DNA of 64,000 nucleotides from Micromonospora pisi (GTDB taxonomy: Bacteria; Actinomycetota; Actinomycetes; Mycobacteriales; Micromonosporaceae): assembly GCF_003633685.1 (NCBI RefSeq), contig NZ_RBKT01000001.1, positions 7,812,001 through 7,876,000 on the forward strand, read 5' to 3'. Each line of letters begins with the position of its first letter. The first letter of the stretch is position 1. The translations under genes were made by a program, and so were the position numbers. Positions 36,670 through 45,021 of the stretch are shown here, piece after piece. The notes beneath the pieces were generated by a model. That model was not told the DNA's origin. It made no database searches and was given only the letters and a program-made list of their open reading frames with translations.

Positions 36670-37304
36670 ACCTGCTCGACACCCTGCGTACCCACCGGCT
36701 GCTGGCGATCGTCCGGGGCGACGATCCCACGGCCGCGCTCGCCACCGTGCTCACCCTCGCCGACAGTGGCGTCAACCTGATCGAGGTCTCGCTCACCAGC
36801 ACCGACGCGTACGGGGTGATCAGCCGAGCGCGCGCCGCCCTCGGCGCCGGGTACGCCCTCGGCGCCGGCACCGTACTCACCGCCGAACAGGCCGGGCAGG
36901 CCGCCGAGGCCGGAGCGACCTACCTGGTCACCCCGGCTGTCGCGCCGAGTCTCGAAGAGGCCGGCCGGCTCGGGCTGCCGGTGCTGGCCGGCGCGCTCAC
37001 CCCGACCGAGGTGGTCCAGGCGACCACCGCCGGGGCAGCCGCGATCAAGCTCTTCCCCGCCTCGATCGGCGGCCCGGAGTACCTGCGTGCCCTGCGCGAC
37101 CCGTTCCCGCGTACGCCGTTCGTGCCGGTCGGCGGCGTCGACGCGGCCGGCGCCCGCAGCTACCTGGACCGGGGCGCGGTGGCGGTCGGCGTCGGCTCGC
37201 CGCTGCTCGGCGACGCGGTCCGGGGCGGTGACCTCGACGCGTTGCGCAAGCGCGTCGCCGACTTCCTGGTCGCGGTGGCGGCGGCACCCGGCGCGGCGTC
37301 GTGA
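36666..37304 (+). CDS. dgoA: 2-keto-3-deoxy-6-phosphogalactonate aldolase (KDPG/KDPGal family)
   Basis: Class I aldolase that splits KDPGal (or KDPG) to pyruvate and glyceraldehyde-3-phosphate. The 212-residue barrel has the Schiff-base Lys128 in AAIKLFPAS, catalytic Glu40 in NLIEVSLTS, and GAGTVLT and PVGGV phosphate-binding segments. It overlaps both neighbours by 4 bases. The galactonate context favours KDPGal, but many such enzymes accept both epimers. Confidence 0.92.
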   Translation: MNLLDTLRTHRLLAIVRGDDPTAALATVLTLADSGVNLIEVSLTSTDAYGVISRARAALGAGYALGAGTVLTAEQAGQAAEAGATYLVTPAVAPSLEEAGRLGLPVLAGALTPTEVVQATTAGAAAIKLFPASIGGPEYLRALRDPFPRTPFVPVGGVDAAGARSYLDRGAVAVGVGSPLLGDAVRGGDLDALRKRVADFLVAVAAAPGAAS

Positions 37305-38260
37305 CCGGCACACCCCTGGGCGTGGACGTGCTGACGCTCGGCGAGACGATGGCGGCGTTCCGCGCCCCGGCGCCGCTGCGGCTCGGCGGCACCCTCTCGC
37401 TCTCGGTCGCCGGTGCCGAGTCGAACGTGGCGATCGGCCTGGCCCGGCTCGGTCACCGGGTGAGCTGGATCGGGGTGACCGGCGCGGACGAGCCGGGCGA
37501 ACTGATCCGCCGTACGCTGCGCGCCGAAGGCGTCGACCTGACCCTGGCCCGGGTCGACCCGGACGCGCCCACCGGCCTGATCCTGTTCGAGGCGCGGGTC
37601 GGCGACATCAGCCGGGTCACCTACTACCGGAGCGGGTCGGCCGGCTCGCGGCTGAGCGTCGACGACGTACCGGCCGCCTTCGCCGCAGCCGAGCGGAAAC
37701 CCCGGATCCTGCACGTCACCGGCATCACCGCCGGACTCGGCGACCAGCCGTACGCGGCGGTGGTGGCAGCCGTCGACGCGGCCCGCGCCGCCGGCACCCT
37801 GGTCTGCCTCGACGTCAACCACCGCCAGCGGGTCTGGTCGGTCGAGCGGGCCGCCGCCGCGCTCCGACCCCTGCTGCCCTCGATCGACCTGGTGGTCGCC
37901 TCCGACGACGAACTCGGCGTACTGAGCGACCACCCCGATCCGGTCGCCGCGCTGCTCGCGGCCGGGATCCCCGAGGTCGTGGTCAAACACGGCGGCCAGG
38001 GCGCCACCAGCCACACCAAGCGGGGGAGCGTCCACACCCCCGCCCGCTCGGTGCCGGTGCTCGACACCATCGGCGCCGGGGACGCGTTTGTCGCCGGGCT
38101 CCTCTCCGGCCTGCTCGACCGGCTCGACGTCGCCGACCGGCTCGACCGGGCGGTCACCACCGGTGCGTTCGCGGTCGCCACCCGGGGCGACTGGGAGGGG
38201 CTACCCACCCGCGCCGAGCTGTCGCTGCTCGACCACGCCCCGGGCAGCGCCGTACGCTGA
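37301..38260 (+). CDS. PfkB-family 2-keto-3-deoxygalactonate/gluconate kinase
   Basis: Ribokinase-fold sugar kinase of 319 residues that would phosphorylate KDGal to KDPGal. Seen: the N-terminal GETMAAF and AGAESNVAIGLARLG, and the C-terminal DTIGAGDAFVAGLL with catalytic base Asp261. The E. coli DgoK belongs to another kinase family, so this is a functional replacement resembling KdgK. The GTG start overlaps the aldolase stop. Confidence 0.9.
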   Translation: MTGTPLGVDVLTLGETMAAFRAPAPLRLGGTLSLSVAGAESNVAIGLARLGHRVSWIGVTGADEPGELIRRTLRAEGVDLTLARVDPDAPTGLILFEARVGDISRVTYYRSGSAGSRLSVDDVPAAFAAAERKPRILHVTGITAGLGDQPYAAVVAAVDAARAAGTLVCLDVNHRQRVWSVERAAAALRPLLPSIDLVVASDDELGVLSDHPDPVAALLAAGIPEVVVKHGGQGATSHTKRGSVHTPARSVPVLDTIGAGDAFVAGLLSGLLDRLDVADRLDRAVTTGAFAVATRGDWEGLPTRAELSLLDHAPGSAVR

Positions 38261-38349
38261 CCCGCTTCGACCCGTACCGACCTGTCGGGCCCCGTCGGGG
38301 GTCCGCTGACAGTTGTGCCACCACCGACCACCCCCCCCAGGAGGAGACG

Positions 38350-39240
38350 ATGCGGCTCACCGAGCCGACCCCGTGGAGCGATGACCGGTTCGAACTGGGC
38401 GAGGGTGCCCGCTGGGTGGATGACCGGCTGGTCCTGGTCGACCTGCTCGCCGGCCGGCTCTACGAGACCACCGGTGACGCCCCGGCACCGCTGCGCGAGT
38501 CGCGCCGGGTGGACGCCCCGCTCGGTGCGGTGGCACCGATCGGCGGACGGCCGGGCGACTGGATCGCCGCGACCGGCACCGGGCTCGCCGAGCTGGCCGG
38601 CGCCGACGGGCACCGTCAACTCGTCGACCTGGAGAGCGGCAACCCGTCACCGGCCCGGATGAACGACGGCGTCGCCGACCCGCACGGCCGCTTCTGGGCC
38701 GGGAGCATGGCGTACGACACCACCCCGGGCGCCGGCACCCTCTACCGGTACGACAGCACCGGCACGACTCCCGTGGTCACCGGGCTGACGATCACCAACG
38801 GGCCGGCGTTCGACGCCACCGGCACCACCATGTACCTGGCCGACACCGCCCGGGGCGAGGTGGACCGGTTCACCGTCGACCCGGCCACCGGGGCGCTCTC
38901 CGGTCGTACCCCGTTCCTGCGGCTCGCCGGGGCCGAAGGCGCGCCCGACGGCATGACCGTCGACGCCGCCGGGCACCTCTGGGTGGCCCTCTGGGGCGGG
39001 TACGCGGTCCGCCGCTACCGCCCGGACGGCACCCTCGACCGCGAGCTGCGCCTGCCGGCGGCCCAGCCCACCAGCGTCTGCCTCGGCGGTCCGGGGCTGC
39101 GTCGGCTCTTCGTCACCACGGCCCACCTGGGCCTCGACCCGCGTGGCCCGCTCGACGGTGCCCTGCTCGCCGTCGACGTCGAGGTCCCCGGCACCCCGGC
39201 CCAGTCGGTTGATCATGAGGTTGAGGACATCCGACTCTGA
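38350..39240 (+). CDS. SMP-30/gluconolactonase-family sugar lactonase
   Basis: Six-bladed propeller of 296 residues that would hydrolyse galactonolactone to galactonate. Metal-ligand motifs are present: Glu18 in ELGEGARW, Asn in ARMNDGVADPHGRFW and Asp in GAPDGMTVD. A strong AGGAGGAG site precedes the ATG. It follows the kinase by 89 bases and is the last gene of the operon. The lactone is inferred from context; the family also acts on other aldonolactones. Confidence 0.9.
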   Translation: MRLTEPTPWSDDRFELGEGARWVDDRLVLVDLLAGRLYETTGDAPAPLRESRRVDAPLGAVAPIGGRPGDWIAATGTGLAELAGADGHRQLVDLESGNPSPARMNDGVADPHGRFWAGSMAYDTTPGAGTLYRYDSTGTTPVVTGLTITNGPAFDATGTTMYLADTARGEVDRFTVDPATGALSGRTPFLRLAGAEGAPDGMTVDAAGHLWVALWGGYAVRRYRPDGTLDRELRLPAAQPTSVCLGGPGLRRLFVTTAHLGLDPRGPLDGALLAVDVEVPGTPAQSVDHEVEDIRL

Positions 39241-39292
39241 CCCTCCATACCGAGCCTGGCTGTGGCGGTGGTTGCGGCTCACCGCCAACCGG

Positions 39293-40336
39293 CTAGTTCC
39301 GATCTCCGACGGGCAGTTGGTAGTCGAGCATCGAAAGGTCCGAACGTATGAGGAAACGAGTCACCTCGAAGGGCTGGTCATCGGCGTCGTAGCTGGTGTG
39401 CAGCACTTCGAGGATCGGCACGCCGACGGGTGCGCCGACCTCCGCTGCCTCCTGTGGTGTCGGAAGCCGGGCGCTGACTTCCTCCCGCACCCGGGCCAGA
39501 CGATGACCGGCGCGCTCGAGTTGTTCATAGAGTGAACCTGGGCCGAGTTTGCTCTCGGTGGGGAAAGCCGACCGCTGCGCCAGGGCCAGGGCCAGGGGAA
39601 GGTAGGTGGTCCCGACCTGTACCGGCTCGTCGTCAGCGGAGTAGTGGTTCGTTCGGCACAGAACCTCGTCGTCGTGCGGGTCGAGTCGGAGCCGGGCGGC
39701 CACGTCGGCGGGCGCTCGCAGGCGCCGGATATCGGAACAGGCTGTCGTCGGTATCCGGCCTTGGACACCCACCTCGATTCGGAACGGTGACACGCCGCTC
39801 TCGGCTCGAAGTCGTCGTGAGTACCGGTAGGGCGCGATGCGGGCAAGGAGTGGCCGTCGCCGTACGAACAGGTCGTACAGCCGGCTGACCGTCCGCGCCC
39901 ATTCGCCGGCCGCTCTCGTCACCAAGGCTCGGTCTGACGCGGAGCCGTCGATGGCGGTGTCGCGAGGTGGGGTGTTCACCGATGAGATGTGTAGCCGCGC
40001 TAAGCGCGCCGTGTCTTCGAGCGTCTGCCGGTAGGTCGCCAGTGCGCGGAGGTCGGGCATGATGGGTGCTCGCGCCGGACGGCGTCGGGGTAACGCAGGT
40101 GGGCACTGGGCTGCCAACACGCTGAGTTCGTCACCGGTGCCGAAGACGCGGTCGAGCGCGCTGCCCAACCGCTCGTGGGGGTTCCGCTGTCCGGTCTCCA
40201 TCTCCCACAGATAGGTGCGGGAGTAGTGGGCGAGACGGGCGAGCTTGCGTAGCGAAAGCCCGTGTTCCTGACGGAGTTCCTTCAGGCGCTGGGCAAAGCG
40301 TGATTGTGCGGCTTCAATCGGGCTGTTCATGGGCAT
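39293..40336 (-). CDS. Chimeric regulator: XRE helix-turn-helix fused to a UTRA ligand domain
   Basis: A 347-residue regulator. An XRE DNA-binding domain (about 16-72, LKELRQEHGLSLRKLARLAHYSRTYL, here quoted in parts: LSLRKLARLAHYSRTYLWEM) is followed by a helical linker (about 95-165). The C-terminal UTRA sensor (about 175-340) contains YSRRLRAESGVSPFRIEV and PILEVLHTSYDADDQPFEV. UTRA is normally joined to a GntR winged helix, and the UTRA here is a close relative of the one in the GntR gene at 41269. The gene overlaps the 3' end of the EamA gene by 23 bases. Ligand unknown. Confidence 0.88.
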   Translation of the reverse strand: MPMNSPIEAAQSRFAQRLKELRQEHGLSLRKLARLAHYSRTYLWEMETGQRNPHERLGSALDRVFGTGDELSVLAAQCPPALPRRRPARAPIMPDLRALATYRQTLEDTARLARLHISSVNTPPRDTAIDGSASDRALVTRAAGEWARTVSRLYDLFVRRRPLLARIAPYRYSRRLRAESGVSPFRIEVGVQGRIPTTACSDIRRLRAPADVAARLRLDPHDDEVLCRTNHYSADDEPVQVGTTYLPLALALAQRSAFPTESKLGPGSLYEQLERAGHRLARVREEVSARLPTPQEAAEVGAPVGVPILEVLHTSYDADDQPFEVTRFLIRSDLSMLDYQLPVGDRN

Positions 40337-41267
40337 CCCTCGGAGGTGCGCCAGCGGTTGCCAGAGTGGTCCGTGCGGTGGACGGATCGAGTCGCAGTTG
40401 GACGAGGGCGATACCGGCGAGCACCAGGATCATGCCGGCGACCATCGGCGCGGTGACGGGCTCCTTGAGCACGAGGGCGCCAAGTACCACGGCCACGACC
40501 GGAAGTAGGTAGGTGGTGGTAGAGGCCGCCGTCGACCCGAGGTCGCTGATGAGCCGGTAGTTCAGGACGTAGGCGAGGCCGGTCCCCACGGTGCCGAGTA
40601 TGACCAGGCTGCTGACCGGAACGGCGCTCCACGTCGGCACGGTCAGGCCGCCGAAGGGCAGGGCGAGGATGAGCAGCGCCGTACCAACGGCGAGCTGGCA
40701 CGTCGAGAGCATGATCGGGGGAATGCCCCGTCCGGCGAGGTGCCTGCCCATGTAGACGTAGCTGAGGCCGTAGCTCGCGGAAGCGGCCAGACAGGCCAGC
40801 CCGCCCCAGCTCGCGATCTCCGTCGCCGATTCCCACGGTGTGAAGATCAGCACCGTACCGGCGAAGCCGGATGCGATTCCGGCAGCGCGCCAACCGTTGA
40901 CCGCGCGATCGGTTCCGGCCAGGACTGCTACCAGCATCGTCCACAGCGGTGTGGTGGCGTTGAGTACGCCGGCCACGTTCGAGCCGACGGTCTGCTCCCC
41001 GATGCCGAACAGCGTGTACGGAACGGCGTTGGCGAGTAGTGCCGCAACGACGAGATGTGCCCAGATGCGCCGGCCCGACGGGAGGGGCATCTGGCGTACC
41101 AGGGCGATGGGCGCAAGCACCATGACCCCGAGTAGGAGTCGGGCCAGGACGATCTGCACCGGAGTGAACCCGCGCAGGGCCAGCTTGATCCACAAGAAGC
41201 CCGAACCCCAGATCAGGGCCAGCAGGGCCAGTCGCGCGATGCTTCCACGGTCGATCCGGGTTCCCAC
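40314..41267 (-). CDS. EamA/DMT-family transporter
   Basis: Ten-segment drug/metabolite transporter of 317 residues with two EamA repeats (about 10-140 and 155-290). Typical marks are LIWGSGFLWIKLALRGFTP and the second-half VLGALVLKEPVTAPMVAG. It probably exports a small metabolite or toxic compound. It is enclosed by two UTRA regulators in the same operon, starting 1 base after the GntR stop. The substrate is likely related to the UTRA ligand but cannot be named. Confidence 0.9.
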   Translation of the reverse strand: MGTRIDRGSIARLALLALIWGSGFLWIKLALRGFTPVQIVLARLLLGVMVLAPIALVRQMPLPSGRRIWAHLVVAALLANAVPYTLFGIGEQTVGSNVAGVLNATTPLWTMLVAVLAGTDRAVNGWRAAGIASGFAGTVLIFTPWESATEIASWGGLACLAASASYGLSYVYMGRHLAGRGIPPIMLSTCQLAVGTALLILALPFGGLTVPTWSAVPVSSLVILGTVGTGLAYVLNYRLISDLGSTAASTTTYLLPVVAVVLGALVLKEPVTAPMVAGMILVLAGIALVQLRLDPSTARTTLATAGAPPRDAHEQPD

Positions 41268-41268
41268 A

Positions 41269-42075
41269 TCAATCCTCGATCGGCATCTCGTAGTCCAGGC
41301 CGTTCAGGTCGCCGCGCATGGTGAACCTGGTGACCTCGAACGGCCGGCCTTCGGCGTCGTACCCGGTGTGCAGCACCTCGATGATCGGTACGCCGGGCGG
41401 TACGGCGAGTCGGGCCGACTCGTCGGTGCTCGGCATGCGTGCGCTGACCTCTTCCCGGATCCGGGCGATGGGATACCCGAGGTCTTCGAACCTGGCGTAG
41501 ATGCTGCCGGTCCCGAGCGTCTTCTCTGTGGCGAGGACGGAATCGCCGGCGATGTCGACCGGAATGTAGGTGACGCCGAGCTGGACCGGCTCCTCGTCGG
41601 CGTAGTACCAGTTCTCCCGCCGCACGACCTCGGACGTCGCCGGGTCGAGCGAGAGTCGGTCGGCCACGTCGAGCGGTGGACGCTCGCGCGTCACCGAGCG
41701 GCATTCCGTACGCGGGGCCCGTCCCTGCCGGCTGACCTCGATCCGGAATGGTGACAGCCCGGTCTCCTGACGCAACCGGCGTGAGTAGCGGCTTGCGCCA
41801 AGTCGGATGAGCGGCCAGCGTTTTCGGACGAAGACACCCCGTCCGTGCTGTGCGACCACCAGACCTTCGGACTGAAGGATGCTGATCGCTTCCCGCGCGG
41901 TGTTGCGCGCGGTGCCGTACGTCATCGACAGCTCGCGCTCGGACGGCAGTCGGGCATCTGCGCGCAGCTCACCGCGATCGATGGCGGCACGGAGGTCATC
42001 CGCGATTCGCCGGCTCGCGGGTCGCTTGTCTGGTTCGGGTCGCTCGGTCAACTGCTCCACCCGTCTCTGGGACAC
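41269..42075 (-). CDS. GntR/HutC-family regulator with UTRA domain
   Basis: A 268-residue regulator. The winged helix is at about 20-90 (LRADARLPSERELSMTYG, AREAISILQSEGLVVAQHG) and the UTRA ligand domain at about 110-262. The GTG start lies 9 bases after a -10-like TACACT, so the mRNA is nearly leaderless. A perfect 22-bp palindrome at 42093-42114 overlaps the likely -35, fitting autorepression. First gene of the operon with the EamA exporter and the XRE-UTRA regulator. Confidence 0.92.
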   Translation of the reverse strand: MSQRRVEQLTERPEPDKRPASRRIADDLRAAIDRGELRADARLPSERELSMTYGTARNTAREAISILQSEGLVVAQHGRGVFVRKRWPLIRLGASRYSRRLRQETGLSPFRIEVSRQGRAPRTECRSVTRERPPLDVADRLSLDPATSEVVRRENWYYADEEPVQLGVTYIPVDIAGDSVLATEKTLGTGSIYARFEDLGYPIARIREEVSARMPSTDESARLAVPPGVPIIEVLHTGYDAEGRPFEVTRFTMRGDLNGLDYEMPIED

Positions 42076-42092
42076 CAGTCATCGAGTGTAAC

Positions 42093-42114
42093 GCAACTGG
42101 CTTAAGCCAGTTGC
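42093..42114. promoter_or_regulatory. 22-bp perfect palindrome, operator of the GntR/UTRA operon
   Basis: The palindrome is centred on CTTAAG, with half-site GCAACTGG. It lies 18 bases before the GTG of the GntR gene and over its promoter, with TACACT (42085-42090, minus strand) as probable -10. It is a strong candidate for self-regulation by the GntR protein and possibly the XRE-UTRA protein. Confidence 0.75.
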
Positions 42115-42177
42115 TTCTGCGGGTCGCGGTGCTCACGTTGACGGCGGGCCGGTCGGTGGGACAGCATGGCGCAACGA

Positions 42178-42323
42178 GAGCGGTGCGCGGAGGAACCCGG
42201 TGTGAGTCCGGGGCGGTCCCGCCACTGTGACCGGGGAGTGACCCCTCACGCACGGGCCACGGCCGAAAGGCCGGAAGGTCGAGGGGAAGCGTCGATCCGG
42301 GAGTCAGGAGACTCCGACCGCTC
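42178..42323 (+). promoter_or_regulatory. Cobalamin riboswitch 1 (upstream of the chelatase-cob operon)
   Basis: The core is clear: GGTGTGAGTCC, GCGGTCCCGCCACTGTGA and CGGGGA, then a variable arm, GGGGAAGC and the B12 box GAGTCAGGAGACTCC. GAGCGGT (42178) pairs with ACCGCTC (42317) as the closing stem. Vitamin B12 binding should switch off the genes downstream. A 6-bp hairpin (42339-42344 with 42353-42358) directly precedes the ribosome-binding site of a mini-ORF. Confidence 0.95.
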
Positions 42324-42372
42324 GCACCACCCAGCCAACGCGGGCGTGGACACCCGCGGAAGGGACTTGAGC

Positions 42373-42402
42373 ATGGCTTCTGCGCGCCTGAGTGGGCGAT
42401 GA
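42373..42402 (+). CDS. Nine-codon leader peptide coupled to the chelatase gene
   Basis: ATG at 42373 follows GGAAGGGA and encodes MASARLSGR, and its TGA overlaps the chelatase ATG as CGATGA. The chelatase has no good ribosome-binding site of its own. A parallel mini-ORF (MSRHALRGAR) sits in the same place before cobN, which makes chance less likely. Confidence 0.5.
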   Translation: MASARLSGR

Positions 42403-44417
42403 CCCCGCCGTACCCGTTCTCCGCCGTCGTCGGCCTGGCCGAACTGCGACTCGCCCTGCTCCTCAACGCGGTCTCCCCGGCCATCGGCGGGGTGCTGGTC
42501 CGTGGCGAGAAGGGCACCGCGAAGTCGACAATCGTCCGGGCCCTCGCCGCGCTGCTGCCCGACGTCGACGTGGTCCCCGGCTGCCGGTTCGCCTGCGACC
42601 CGGCCAACCCCGACGGCGACTGCCCGGACGGCCCGCACGAGCCCGGTGCGACCGCCGTACGACGCCGCGCCACCCTGGTCGAGCTGCCGGTCGGCGCCAC
42701 CGAGGACCGGGTCGTCGGCACCCTGGACCTGCAACGCGCCCTCGCCGACGGGGTCAAGGCGTACGAGCCGGGCCTGCTCGCCGCCGCCCACCGTGGCGTG
42801 CTCTACGTCGACGAGGTCAACCTGCTTCCGGACCACCTGGTCGACCTGCTGCTCGACGCCGCCGCGATGGGCCGGGCACACGTCGAACGGGACGGGGTCT
42901 CGGTCAAGCACGCGGCCCGCTTCCTGCTCGTCGGCACGATGAACCCGGAGGAGGGCGAACCCCGCCCCCAGTTGGTGGACCGGTTCGGGCTGGTGGTGGC
43001 CGTGGCCGCACCCCGCGAGGCGCCCGCCCGGGCCGAGGTGGTGCGCCGGCGGCTCGCGTACGAGACCGACCCGGTGGGCTTCGCGGCGCGCTGGGTGGAG
43101 GAGGACGCCGTACTCGCCCGGCGGATCGCGGCCGCCCGGCTGCGGCTGCCCTCGGTGCGGCTGCCCGACGCCGAACTGGACCGGATCGCGACCATCTGCC
43201 TCGAGTACGGGGTCGACGGGCTCCGCGCCGACATCGTGGTCGCCCGGACCGCCGTGGCGCTCGCCGCCTGGCACGACCGGGACGTGGTGACCGCCGATGA
43301 CGTCGCCGCCGCCGCCCGGCTGGCGCTGCCACACCGGCGCCGCCGGGACCCGCTCGACCCGCCCGGCACCGACCAGGACAAACTCGAGGAACTGCTCCGT
43401 GAACACGGCGGCGACGCCGACCCGGAGCCGGAACCGCCGGCCGGGCCGGACGACGGCCCCGACGACACACCGCCCGACAGCCCGCCGGACGGACCTCCGA
43501 ACGGGCCCCACGGCGGCCCGCCACCGGGCGGCGGCGACCCGGGCCCGGACGGTCCGAGCCGGGACGACACCCCGGACGGCCCGCCCGCGTCGGAGCCGGC
43601 GAGCCCGGACGAGCAGCCCGCACCGGAGCGGCAGCCGGAGCAGTCGAACGCCGGCGGCCCACCACCGGTCGCCGCGACGCAGCCGTACCGGACCCGGCCC
43701 CTGGCGGTACGCGGACGGGGCACCGGCGCGCACACCGGCCGCCGTTCCCCGTCGTACGCCCGGCGCGGCCGGGTGGTCGGCGCCCGGCTGCCGGCCGGCC
43801 GGGTGACCAGCCTGCACCTGCCCGCCACCCTGCTCGCCACGGCCCGGCGCGGCGCCCGCGTGGTCACGGCGGCGGACCTGCGTGAGGCGGTGCACGTGGG
43901 ACGCGAGGCGAACCTGGTGCTCTTCGTGGTCGACGCCTCCGGTTCGATGGCGGCCCGGCGCCGGATGCGGGTGGTGAAGACCGCCGTCCTCTCCCTGCTG
44001 CGTGACGCCTACCAGCGGCGCGACAAGATCGGCATGATCACGTTCCGGGGGACCGGGGCGAGCACGGTGCTCGAGCCGACGGCGAGCCACGAGGTCGGTG
44101 TGCTGCGCCTGGCCGAACTGCGCACCGGCGGCCGGACCCCGCTCGCCGCCGGCCTGCGCCAGGCCGCGCGGACCCTCGACAGCGAACGGCGCCGCGACCC
44201 GCGGCGTCGCCCCCTGCTGGTCGTCGTCACCGACGGCCGGGCGACCAGCGGGCCGGACCCGTTGACGGTCCTGCCCGCCCTCGGCGACGTCGCCTCGGTG
44301 GTCGTCGACTGCGAGTCCGGACCGATCCGGCTCGGACTGGCCCGGCGGCTCGCCACCGCCCTGGCCGCCGACTGCGTCCCGCTGGACGCGCTGCACACTC
44401 TCGGAAAGGCGGCCTGA
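42399..44417 (+). CDS. Putative cobaltochelatase, fused ChlI/ChlD-type AAA+ and VWA subunit
   Basis: ATPase partner expected to work with CobN in putting cobalt into the corrin ring. The 672-residue protein has an AAA+ domain (about 1-330) with Walker A GEKGTAKS, Walker B LYVDEVNLL and VGTMNPEEG. A long Pro/Gly/Asp-rich linker (about 335-430) joins a VWA domain (about 490-665) whose MIDAS starts at DASGSM. This single chain replaces the CobS/CobT pair, as in many actinobacteria. Controlled by riboswitch 1 through a mini-ORF. Confidence 0.9.
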   Translation: MTPPYPFSAVVGLAELRLALLLNAVSPAIGGVLVRGEKGTAKSTIVRALAALLPDVDVVPGCRFACDPANPDGDCPDGPHEPGATAVRRRATLVELPVGATEDRVVGTLDLQRALADGVKAYEPGLLAAAHRGVLYVDEVNLLPDHLVDLLLDAAAMGRAHVERDGVSVKHAARFLLVGTMNPEEGEPRPQLVDRFGLVVAVAAPREAPARAEVVRRRLAYETDPVGFAARWVEEDAVLARRIAAARLRLPSVRLPDAELDRIATICLEYGVDGLRADIVVARTAVALAAWHDRDVVTADDVAAAARLALPHRRRRDPLDPPGTDQDKLEELLREHGGDADPEPEPPAGPDDGPDDTPPDSPPDGPPNGPHGGPPPGGGDPGPDGPSRDDTPDGPPASEPASPDEQPAPERQPEQSNAGGPPPVAATQPYRTRPLAVRGRGTGAHTGRRSPSYARRGRVVGARLPAGRVTSLHLPATLLATARRGARVVTAADLREAVHVGREANLVLFVVDASGSMAARRRMRVVKTAVLSLLRDAYQRRDKIGMITFRGTGASTVLEPTASHEVGVLRLAELRTGGRTPLAAGLRQAARTLDSERRRDPRRRPLLVVVTDGRATSGPDPLTVLPALGDVASVVVDCESGPIRLGLARRLATALAADCVPLDALHTLGKAA

Positions 44418-44418
44418 C

Positions 44419-45021
44419 ATGCCCCAGGGCAAGCCGGAACAGATACCCGACGACGGCCTGACCACACGCGCTCGGCGCCGCCAGCCGGTCCTGGCCGTCC
44501 ACACCGGTCAGGGCAAGGGCAAGTCGACCGCCGCGTTCGGGATGGCGCTGCGGGCGTGGAGCGCGGGTTGGCCGATTGCCGTCTTCCAGTTCGTGAAGAG
44601 CCCGAAGTGGAAGGTCGGCGAGGAGACCGCACTGCGCACCCTCGGCGAGAGCGGCCAGGGCGGCAGCGTGGTCTGGCACAAGATGGGCGAAGGCTGGTCC
44701 TGGATCCAACGTCCGGGCACCGAGCGGGACCACGCGGTCGAGGCGGCCGAGGGTTGGGCGCAGATCAAGCGGGACCTCGCCGCCGAGGCGTACCGCTTCT
44801 ACGTGCTGGACGAGTTCACCTACCCGATCAAGTGGGGCTGGATCGACATCGCGGACGTGGTCGCGACACTGCGCGACCGGCCCGGCAACCAGCACGTGGT
44901 GATCACCGGCCGGGACGCTCATCCGGACCTGGTCGACCTCGCCGACCTGGTCACCGAGATGACCAAGGTCAAGCACCCGATGGACGCCGGCCGCAAGGGC
45001 CAGCAGGGCATCGAGTGGTGA
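44419..45021 (+). CDS. cobO: Cob(I)yrinic acid a,c-diamide adenosyltransferase
   Basis: Adds the adenosyl group to the cobalt of the corrin from ATP. At 200 residues it has the CobO/BtuR form, with P-loop GQGKGKS, FQFVKSPKWKVGE, VLDEFTYPI and the C-terminal KHPMDAGRKGQQGIEW. It begins one base after the chelatase stop and ends in a GTGA overlap with cobB. Confidence 0.95.
   Translation: MPQGKPEQIPDDGLTTRARRRQPVLAVHTGQGKGKSTAAFGMALRAWSAGWPIAVFQFVKSPKWKVGEETALRTLGESGQGGSVVWHKMGEGWSWIQRPGTERDHAVEAAEGWAQIKRDLAAEAYRFYVLDEFTYPIKWGWIDIADVVATLRDRPGNQHVVITGRDAHPDLVDLADLVTEMTKVKHPMDAGRKGQQGIEW

Noticed and set aside
42178-42323. Minus-strand coding frames across the riboswitch and chelatase
   Set aside because: Long open antisense frames are normal at this GC content; the riboswitch core and the AAA+/VWA motifs decide the plus strand.
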